From: Syncephalis plumigaleata
Lineage: Eukaryota; Zoopagomycota; Zoopagomycetes; Zoopagales; Piptocephalidaceae
Direction: 5' to 3'
Length of the DNA: 64,000 bases
NCBI GenBank assembly: GCA_025201365.1
Contig: JAIXMF010000003.1
Coordinates: 1 to 64,000 of the forward strand
Shown here one piece after another: positions 10,814 through 20,048 of the stretch. A program made the position numbers and the translations under genes. Positions within the stretch are counted from its first letter, which is position 1. Every line of letters starts with the position of its first letter. The notes below the pieces were generated by a model, which did no database searches, was not told the DNA's origin, and saw nothing but the letters and a program-made list of their open reading frames with translations.

Positions 10814-13026
10814 CTACTTGATGATGTCCTTGTCTTGCTCTGTAGTCATAATGGATTAGTATGAGTATGATTATTGTGGATTATTACTTACTGCTTATTG
10901 TGGTGGCATTCAATCGATGTACATCGCATTGTGATTAATATATCGTAGATGACGATTGAAATAATGACTTACGAGTTACTATACATGAGCGTATGTGGAT
11001 CGTGTGTCATATTAACATTAATACACCTATACGTTATCATCGGAAACAGTAACTTACGCACTGTTATCCACAAATGTATGGAAATCATGTGCCGTATTGT
11101 CATTAGTACCTCATTCATTGCAGTCAGAATGATTACTTACAATCTGTTATGCGAAAACGTATGTTGGCCATGTGCCGATACTGTGGTTAGTACGCCATAT
11201 ATTACAATTATATTGTAACTTACGCGCTACCATACGGGAACATAAGAAAATCGTGCGCCATAATACAATTAGTACATTGATACATTGTAATCATTCTGAT
11301 TACTTACTTTCTATCATACAGGAAATTATGCGCCACGCTACAATTAGTACATCGATACATTGTAGTCAGAATGATTACTTACGCCCTGTCATACAATAAC
11401 GTAGATGGATCATTTGCCATATTATTATTAGTACGTCATTCATTACGGTTAGAATGGCTACTTACATCCTAGCATACAAGACGTGTGTAAATGTGTGCCA
11501 TAGCATAATTAGTATCCCATTCATTACGTCAGAATAATGACTTACAGGCTGGTATACAGAAACATACGTGGATCATGTGCCATAGTGTAGTAGTACACCA
11601 TTCATTACGGCAATAATGATAACTTACTCTCTATAATTCAGGAATATATGTTGATCGTATGCCATACTGCGATTAGTGCATTCATTCATTGCAATCAGAA
11701 TAATAACTTACGGTCTAGCATACAAGAGCATACGTGATTAGTACATCAGGTATAATGATCAGAATGATTACTTACATACTATCATCGAGAGCATAGGTGG
11801 AGCATGTGTGATATCATAGTTAGTACATCCATTCATTACGATCATAACGGTAACCTACGCACTGTTATAGGCAGATATATGAATTGTATGGCAGATTATG
11901 ATTAGTATACCATAGATTATAAATGGAATGATAACTTACACACTGTTATACCGGGATATACGTATGGATGTGTGCATATCATAATTAGTATATCCATTCA
12001 TTACAGTCAGAATGATTACTTACAGGCTGGCATCCAAGAACATATGTGAATCATATGACATATTATAGTCAGTATCTCATACGTTGCAGTCAATATGTTA
12101 ACTTACTCTCTATCATACGAAATCATAGGTGGATCGTATGCCATACCATAATTAGTATCTTATCCATTACAGTCAGAACAAAGACTTACTTGCTATCATA
12201 CAATGGTGCATAAATTGTGTGCCATGTCATAATTAGCACGTCATACATTCAACTAGAATGATAACTTACAGGCTGATATACAAGAATGTATGCGAATCAA
12301 ATGCCATAGCGTAGTTAGTGCCTCATTCATTACAGTCGGAAGGGTAACTTACAGTCTATCATACACAGGCATGTGTTAATCGCGTGCCATATTGTGATTA
12401 GTGCCTCATTCATTCAGCTAAAATGTTAACTTACAGGCTGGTATCCAAGAACGTATATGAATCATATGACATATTATAGTCAGTATCACATACGTTGCAG
12501 TCAGTATGTTAGCTTACTCTCTATCATACGAAATCATAGGTGAATCGTATGCCATGGTAGAATTAGTACGTCATTCATTACGATCAAAATGTTAACCTAC
12601 GCACTGTGATAGACAAGTATATGAATTGTGTGACAGATTATAATTAGTAATCCGTTCATTACAATCAGAATGATAACTTACTTTCGCTTGACATAGTAGT
12701 CACATATGATTTTGATTTATATTACGATTAGCATAGTACTTGTTATGGTCAATAGAATAGCTTACTGCTTCGAGCTAACAAATTAATAATAAAATAAACA
12801 TTATGTGTGATTAGCATGTCAAAACAACCACTTGATATACATGAACTTACGATCTATCAGTAATCATCGGTGGGCAATGAAACAATAGACTATGATTAGT
12901 ACATCAATTGATAGGGTCACGGCCAGACATACTAGGACGATCCAGGACGGGACTAGCTTCAACAGCGACCAGACTGGTGAGAGCGACAACGGCGACGGCA
13001 ATAGCGATAATGGCAAAGAACTTCAT
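10814..13026 (-). CDS. Microexon-array gene: secreted peptide of about 65 aa from about 27 exons
   Basis: Exon 1 (13026-12933) encodes a classic signal peptide, MKFFAIIAIAVAVVALTS and on to a V-E-A cleavage region. It ends at a GTATGT donor. Then come exons of 3 nt (12853-12851), 9 or 2 nt (12774 or 12767 to 12766), 5 nt (12686-12682), and twenty exons of exactly 3 nt from 12603 to 11058. Exons of 6 nt (10978-10973) and 2 nt (10893-10892) and a terminal exon from 10839 follow. All 26 introns are GT...AG, 52-83 nt, mostly 77-81, nearly all with a CTAAT/CTAAC/CTGAC branch word. With the 2-nt form of exon 3 the joined message is open to TAG at 10816-10814 and includes ADLLLKDLVAIPDLMANAF, a plausible amphipathic helix. 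No family was recognised. The role is unknown, possibly effector-like. Confidence 0.75.
10973..12603 (-). repeat. Tandem array of about 80-bp intron-plus-microexon units
   Basis: About 20 degenerate units of roughly 80 bp share a consensus on the minus strand: donor gtaagttatcattctgact, then gtaatgaatg, the branch region gtactaattataatatggca, catgattca, and gtatgatag as acceptor, followed by 3 nt. Units differ visibly from one another, yet the donor, the acceptor and the 3-nt gap are kept. Blocks repeat at a longer period too: the exons at 12518 and 12435, with their introns, match those at 12107 and 12024, an offset of 411 bp. The array therefore grew by tandem duplication of introns together with their microexons. 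Confidence 0.8.
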
Positions 13027-13164
13027 GTTGAGGTTGGCCTAGTGGAATGGATAGATAGCTCAGCTAACTAGAACGAGAGTAGAAAGTAGAGAGAGAGAGT
13101 AGTGAAAGTAGAGTAGAAGAGTGAGTAGGAAGACGACAAGTTGAGTGTGTCAAAAAGTGCTCGA

Positions 13165-13170
13165 TTTATA
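13165..13170 (-). promoter_or_regulatory. TATA box of the microexon gene
   Basis: The minus strand reads ggctataaatcg about 140 bases before the ATG. It is followed by a strongly pyrimidine-rich leader (minus strand across 13075-13130). This TATA plus CT-rich leader is the usual layout of highly expressed fungal promoters. Confidence 0.5.
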
Positions 13171-13339
13171 GCCGAGATGATGATGATGGCGGATATTGGT
13201 ATAGGCGAGTTTCCAATCCATTTCTTGTAGGTAGCACACCGAGCAGATGAGTACCAATTAGATGGAGGAATACATGCCAACCTGTTTATGTCAATTGCCG
13301 AATGCAATCCGAATGTATGAAGCAATATCGACATAAGCT

Positions 13340-13783
13340 ATTCAAGTCACCTATTGTATGATTGCATTGTCGCCTATGCTTACAATGTATCATGTGGCAT
13401 TCCTTTCCCCACATGAATGTACACCGTATGTGCTATTACCATTGTATTAGCCAAATATCAATCCATATTATAACAATGAGCGTGTATTATGGCAACTACC
13501 AATAACATGTTCATTTCATTGCTTGACCATATCCATTATGATAAGTGTGATTACTTGGACATAGGCATATCAGCAGATTACTTCATGTTAACATTGATCT
13601 AGTAAAATGACATGACTATACATGACGACAATAACAATAAAGAGTATCAAGCATCATGTGGTTGATATCCTAGTTAAACAATAGCTATGTACACTTCTAC
13701 TCGAGTGATTCTCTTTCTCGTTAACCATTACGTATATCCCTACTGTTTACACTTATACAGCTGTTACTCTCTATTCCACTTCA
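13340..13783. other. Intergenic, divergent promoter region
   Basis: Lies between the microexon gene (leftward) and the holo-ACP synthase gene (rightward). No coding region was seen. Confidence 0.35.
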
Positions 13784-14363
13784 ATGACAGTACCTACTAG
13801 TCGTATTCTAGGTATTGGAACAGATATTCTGCAATTGTCACGTATACGTAAAGTGATTACACGTACACCATGGGCGCTTAATAGATTTGCTCGTCGCATT
13901 TTGTCACAGGACGAAATGACTGACTGGCAACAACAACAGAAAACACATAGCGCAAACACCGTTCTAGAGTTCAATCTACGGTATTTAGCAACACGGTATG
14001 TAATTATAAACAATCTAGGAATCCAATCAACTAGTTATTAAACGAGAGATTACGTATTAGTTGGGCTGCCAAAGAAGCCACCTACAAGGCATGCTATCCT
14101 CATCAAATACTTACCTGGAATGATGTCACCATTTATAAGAAACACGGTAATAGCTCATATAATTTCTTATTCAATTTAATAATTATTTATATCAAGGTCA
14201 ACCGAAAATACGAATTCATAACATGGATTCAAAAACAAACATGCTTGACGGTCATCTTTCCTTATCACACGATGGCGATTATGTGGTAGCATTTGTCATT
14301 CTAACAATGCATTCTATCGAAGGTGAAGGTCAACAACAGCAACAGCAACAGCAACAGCAATGA
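13784..14363 (+). CDS. Holo-[acyl-carrier-protein] synthase (phosphopantetheinyl transferase)
   Basis: An AcpS-type enzyme that moves the 4-prime-phosphopantetheine arm from coenzyme A to acyl carrier protein; in fungi the stand-alone form (Ppt2) serves mitochondrial ACP. The N-terminus carries the GIGTDI motif with the Mg-binding Asp. The second exon carries WAAKEATYKA, the other conserved motif. Two introns are visible: about 13996-14053 (gtatgt donor) and about 14148-14198 (gtaata donor). The protein is about 155 aa, close to the usual AcpS length. It ends in a run of about nine glutamines encoded by caa/cag repeats just before the TGA, which is unusual for the family. Confidence 0.85.
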
Positions 14364-14393
14364 TAACAATGGATATGAGCATCAATATGACTA

Positions 14394-17300
14394 TTATAAT
14401 ATAATGGATTGTCCTTGCTGATTATTGTTACTACCACTCGTTAAATGGTTCAGCTTCTCCATACCGTAAACGATAAGCCAGCCTAATAGAATAAGACTCA
14501 GTAGGAATAGACCAAATGATGGCCAGTATGCTGTTAGCCAACACCAAAGAAATACGTAAATCAAGTTGATGTAATTAGCGAGCCATCTTAATCGAATAGT
14601 TGGTATTTGTATGATTGTTCGTTCATCTACTAGATTAACCAGCTGTCGTAGATAATTAATTCATTAATAAATGTGTACATGATGATTAATAAAGTAAACA
14701 TTTACCTCTTCATTCAACCACTGTTCCGCTAATAGTGTCCATTCCACTAGCCATGCATTCTCATAGCTCATAACATAGGTTTGTGCACGAGGTCCACGAG
14801 GTTTTATACCAGCAGGTGAACATTTACGCCAACCTTGTCGTACCTACATTATGTGTGTGTGTATACATGAGCTATCACTTTATTATTCAATACGAGTCAC
14901 TTACCATACGACGACCAGCAGGTGACAATAGATTGGAATCTGTTGACATTACTTCAGCCCACAAACCTGCATAATCTGCACCTTGATTTGTTGCGTAGAG
15001 ACCAAGTTGACGACTAGCTCTTCTGATATCTAAGTTATATTTATCATGAGTTAGACATACAGCTAATGACTATCAACTGCTATTTACCTGGAATGTCGCT
15101 TGTATACGATCAGCAACACCGCCAATGACTCGAATGTATCGTTGCAGTTGTTGTACTTGCTTGTCATGCTGATCTCCTTGTCTCCATCGCTTGACTGTTG
15201 TAATGGCTTTCTGTAGGAAACTTTCATTCAGTTGTGATTCATTTAGCGCTGCTAATGCTGCTGCTGTCGCCTCTTTATCAGATGATTTGTCTCCTGTTGC
15301 CAGTAATGCCATGGGATCTAACTCTTTCAACTTCTCCTGACATGACTTTTCTGCTAATCGGAAATGTGCCAATGTACGCATGATCTATAATGCATAGTTA
15401 GTTCATTACTTGTTTATCAAACACATTTGTATAGCTGAATTGCTTACCGTAGTATGTGGTTTCACCGTAAGATAGAGACAATCGTATTTCTCCATTGATA
15501 ATTGCATCCATCGAGTGCGTAACACTGTGTCTGATGTATCTGGACGATGTGCTGCAATTAGTGTGGCTGCCGTGTTGACTCCTGCATGATTTCTACGTAA
15601 TGCGCTAATATCCGGTCCTGTCATATCGCCCTCCTTGTTCAACATGATAATCTCGCCTATCATTATTATTTGGTTATCTAACAATTACAAGCATATCCAT
15701 GTTTCTTTCTTACCATCTTTTAGAATAGGCAATAGACCTGGTGCGTTCAACTTGTCCACAACTCGTTCCACTAAACGACATTGTGCTCGCCAGTTCAATG
15801 AGCGACTCGATGAGCTAGTACCCGTTGACTTGTTATTTCCCCATGCAGACGATGATGATGATGATGCTCGTTCTTGTCTTCCCGTGACATCAAACTGAGC
15901 TGCTCGTTGCAAGAATATTTGTACTAGACGTGTATAGAACAGTAGATTGTCCAAGATGAATGTTCTCCTATGATGATGATGATGGTTGTATAATTAACAA
16001 GAGCCATGATCATTACCATTCTTCTTACCATTCTTTCTCCAATTGACGTGGCTGTAAGATAGCCTGATCTTTACTATCTTTATCGACAAACATATGCCAT
16101 GGTGCTAATAGATGAGCCATACTGAAATAATCTATTTACCGGTCAATCAATTGATATATTGTATTCATCATACTCATATTGCTCACCTCATCATAAGTGG
16201 TATCCAATGGGCAACTATCCAATGCCTGATACAGGAATGGATAGAGTCGTTCTCGTATAATATTATATACCGTACTAGTCAATATTAGTCATTGTTGTGT
16301 GCGTGTATCTATCATATGACTTACTTTTTCACTGAAATATACGCTTGTGCACGAATATTATTCTCATTAGCTGGTACTTCTAGAACACGTAGATCGGTGT
16401 CGGTGACATGTGCTACAAGTTCATAAGCAAATCGAGCAATTGGGAATGACTGGATACGCAATTATGTTATTAACATTGATATATATATATATTATTTACA
16501 GCATCCACTTACTAGAGAAGTATTTGTTTTGTTATTGCTATTGTAATGATGTGCTGAGGGTAGCCAACATTCAGCGGCTATTGTAAACAAGAATAGTGTA
16601 CTATCCATTCTTATAGCTTGATCTACATATGAATCCAGTGTTCTAATATAATATTAATACAGACTATGATAGGTGTGCCATTAATAATAGCAGTATTAAT
16701 ACTTACCTACTCTCAAATACACCTGATGGTTTCTTACTCAATTGATCAGGTAATGGTAGGAAATAGTGTAATAGATCAAGGGCTAATTCTTGATAGAGTG
16801 CTGATACTGCAGATGATGATGATGGCGATGAATACTTTGTCGATGAATCGCCTGATACAATATAATTACTGCTAAATGTGCTACCAGTACCTGCAGTAAG
16901 TGATCGAATAAAGCAGAACATCCAATACTCTAGCATATCTATTCGCAATAGATTATTAAGTAATAGTCAAGGTATAACTATATCTGTATATCTATATAGT
17001 AATCATATCATCTAATCAACAAAGGATACAAAGCTTAACTGTCGTTTGATCTGTAGTGGATGGCTTACCGCCAGCCATAGTACTATGTGGACCTAAAAGA
17101 CTCGCCTTATTCAAAGCAATGGAGGCATTCAGTGTCGCACTAGATGTCGCCATAATACTAGGACGACCAGTTGTCGTTTTAGTTGTCTCCATTCTAATTC
17201 GAATAGCATTTGGTAAATCTAGATATTTCCCTTCTTGAATCATCGACTTCCATCGTAACTATGAAGGGACACAACATGTCATTATTCCATTGAACTGCAC

Positions 17301-17770
17301 TAGAACGACAACAACGACGAGTACTTACCGGCAACTTGTCAACTGATACTTGAAAGAGTAAATCATCTCGATTACATCCACGGAATAATTGACGCATTAA
17401 TGGTCCTGACGGATTAAACAGAGCACGAATGGCGTTTTCCTCCGCTTTACTTAGAGATCGGTGTAGCCAGCCACTAGTATCGGTGTATTTAGTACGTGTA
17501 CCTGCACTCATTCATGTTATAACTCGTATATACTAACCGTTTACCGTCACTACCAAAGAATGCGTTGCATATATCGGTCAGTTGGCTGTGTAGTCGACGT
17601 GGTATATCATCGCCAGTTGCATAACCCGCTGTTGTGAGCGGTTTGCTCAGTGCACCCATTAACGCTTGACATGCAGGTAGAACTTGATCCTGTGCAAGGT
17701 AACGACCTAGATTCGGATCTAGTGCAAGTGCCTGAGGCGGCAATGTTATGGCAGAAGCAGCCATGAGCAT
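14394..17770 (-). CDS. SMPD4-like neutral sphingomyelinase 3
   Basis: A multi-exon gene of roughly 15 exons. The N-terminus reads MAASAITLPPQALALDP. Mid-protein segments include an LLAPWHMFVDKDSKDQ region followed by FILDNLLFYTRLVQIFLQRA, matching the layout of the SMPD4 family (PWRY ... VQENLLMYTKLFVGFLNRA, from memory of the human protein). Near the end, LLSPAGRR and a final double hydrophobic segment (WLANYINLIYVFLWCWLTA and FGLFLLSLILLGWLIVYG) match the C-terminal membrane anchor of SMPD4. The family is reported to hydrolyse sphingomyelin and to localise to the ER and nuclear envelope. The ATG at 17770 is the first in frame; an in-frame ATG at 17764 is also possible. Assignment is by recalled family similarity, not by search. 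Confidence 0.7.
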
Positions 17771-18018
17771 ACAATCAATCAACTAGTCAACAAAATAAAG
17801 AAGGAAAGGAAGCGTGTTTAATTTGACGTCAATGAATGATTTACCATTATAAAATACTAATAAAAAACAATGAGCACACTCAATTGACGGCAATGCCAAA
17901 TCACCACGTCTTTCCTATTTGACGCCTCTTATTATTGACTATTACACCGTTGTTCTATAAGAGTGACTATCCCCCACTCTTCTCTTGCACTCCATTTGTA
18001 TACACTCACACTCACGCC

Positions 18019-18927
18019 ATGGGTAATGCTTTGGGTAGAACTAGCGGTATTACTGAACAGGACCGTGCTATACTAGAACTGAAAGTGCAACGGGATAAAC
18101 TACAACACTATCAGTTAAAGGCAAGTATATACATATATATAGATATATATAGAGAGATATAGATGATAACCATACACTAGTAGATTCAAACAGTACTGCA
18201 ACATGAACAACTAGTAGCTCGTCATCATTTAGTACGTGGTGACAAGAAACGAGCATTATTAGCGTTGAAGAAACGTCGCTATCAAGAAGGACTGCTAGAG
18301 AAAACAGATGCACAACTGTTGAACTTGGAAGAATTGGTAGGTAACCAATGTAGATATACACTAGTAACCCTTACTAATACAATACATTAATTGCTTAGAC
18401 TTATTCAATTGAGTTTGCCGCCGTACAACGTCAAGTGATAGAAGGCATTCGTAATGGCAATCGTGTCTTGATTGAGATACAAAAGGAATTATCACTGGAT
18501 GCGGTGGATCAACTTATGGAAGAAACAGCCGGTGCACTTGCTTATCAAAAGGTAACAACACTATACTTGATCTACTCATATTCTATAGCATTAACATAAT
18601 CTATTTATTATATGTAATAACTTGTAGGAAGTGGAGGAGGCAATTACAGAACGTTTGACATCAGAGGAACTAGAGGATATTGAAAAAGAACTAGATGCCA
18701 TGGTAAAGGCAGAGGAAGAAGCAGCATTGGCAGATGAATCATGTACATCACCGCAAAAGACATCTACTCCCACTAAACAGTTATCAACAGAGGAACAACT
18801 TGTTATGGCACCTTCTATTCCTGATACGAAATTGACACTCTCTGAAGAAGCAATAACTCGAAATGAATGGGCTGAATTAGAAGCTGAATACGGTCAAACA
18901 CGCGGTAATCTAATCTATCAAGCATAG
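18019..18927 (+). CDS. VPS20: ESCRT-III subunit Vps20/CHMP6
   Basis: It begins MGNALGR, a myristoylation-type N-terminus, followed by ITEQDRAILELKVQRDKL, the Vps20/CHMP6 signature. Exons are 18019-18120, 18184-18336, 18399-18551 and 18628-18927, giving 235 aa, near the usual length. The Snf7-type helical core is basic in the first half and acidic in the second (ELEDIEKELDAMVKAEEEAA). Vps20 links ESCRT-II to Snf7 polymerisation on endosomes. The first intron starts with GC: AAG then gcaagt, ending tag. It is a clear GC-AG intron with otherwise perfect consensus, and frame is correct only with this donor. Confidence 0.93.
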
Positions 18928-19058
18928 CTTATAATTGAATCGTGTTTATTCATTTATTAATTATACGTTTTATTCATTAGATCACTCGCTCATTCCAGCT
19001 TAATCTGCGTCATTCAATGATTACTATAATAATGAAGCCATTCTATGGCATGTGTATT

Positions 19059-19667
19059 TTACACGGGAGATGATTCAGTGTAGGGCTTGAATGCTGGAGG
19101 TGGTTCACTGTATCATGCAACATTGTTTGTTCATTTGTTTGTTTGTTCATTTGTTTGTTAGTTTCGTCGTAGATGTTCATCTTCTTTTGCCAATATTTAA
19201 ATGATTACTCACCTACGCTCCTCCCAAATATCGGCTAGATTCGGTCTTTGACGTTTCAACTCCCATTTGGCCTTTTCACGCTTATATATTTCTTCCTAAA
19301 TGAATAATAAATGATAGCGGTTACTCTTACTATTAGTAGTAGTAGTATAAGGTCATTTACATGTTTAATCTCTTCTGACATCGTGTTTAATTTCATACAA
19401 AACTTGACGTGCTCCCATTTCTCGGTACAAGGACGACGATGTCCATATCGATAATAGTCAAGGATATGATAGCCTACCGCTAAATAGTTACTCGTTGATA
19501 AACAATTGACAGCAATAATGCGATATCATGTATTGCTTACTATAACATTGCCATAAATTATCGATAGCTTTACCAAGTCGATAGTTTTCATTAGCGCGTT
19601 CTTCGTCCAATTTGAATTCTGCTTCATGTGCAGGTTTCTGTAATGTAGATTCAATAGAGATGGACAT
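19059..19667 (-). CDS. DUF3128 (Emi1-like) cysteine protein
   Basis: Exon 1 starts MSISIESTLQKPAHE and ends in WQCYS, across a gtaagc donor. Exon 2 continues with a YYRYGHRRPCTEKWEHVKFC segment. This C...YYRYG...C...W...C pattern is typical of the DUF3128 family, which includes yeast Emi1. A third exon ends in WEERS, and the last exon supplies EPPPAFKPYTESSPV and TAA at 19061-19059. Four exons give a protein of about 120 aa. The function of the family is poorly defined, with a mitochondrial link suggested in yeast. It is convergent with the Vps20 gene. Confidence 0.75.
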
Positions 19668-20048
19668 GTTGCAATAATAGCGTATAACTTGATAAGTAGC
19701 AATCTATACGAGATCAAGATCAGTCAAGGGTAACAGAACAAGACGAGTAGAAAGGAGGAAAGCGAGTGAGCAACTAAATAAATTTGTATATCCAATTGAG
19801 ATATCGGCTTTGAACGTCGTTTACGCCAATGTTTATCCGTATTCATTCCGGGCCTCACCACGATGGTAGTTGTAATTTCTAGACACTCCTCATTTGCCCA
19901 ACCTCTCTTCTCCTCACACATCGTTCGACGTATTTCAGTCACTTTGCCAATAGTAATCGGTTAGTTCCTATCTATCTATCGGTATATACGTATATACATA
20001 TATTGATACTGCGGTAGTAACGATATTAGCGGGTGCTATTACAAAACA

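Noticed and set aside
10940-12720. The 80-bp array as a CRISPR array or ordinary satellite
   Set aside because: Units are too diverged and lack identical repeats with unique spacers. The constant parts fall exactly on splice donor, branch and acceptor sites, and the non-intron parts join into an open frame. A plain satellite would not need to keep these.
19724-19942. Short minus-strand frame with MCEEKRGWANEECLEI text
   Set aside because: It lies in the divergent promoter between the DUF3128 and TAF3 genes, shows no motif, and does not join to the DUF3128 frame, which has its own ATG at 19667.
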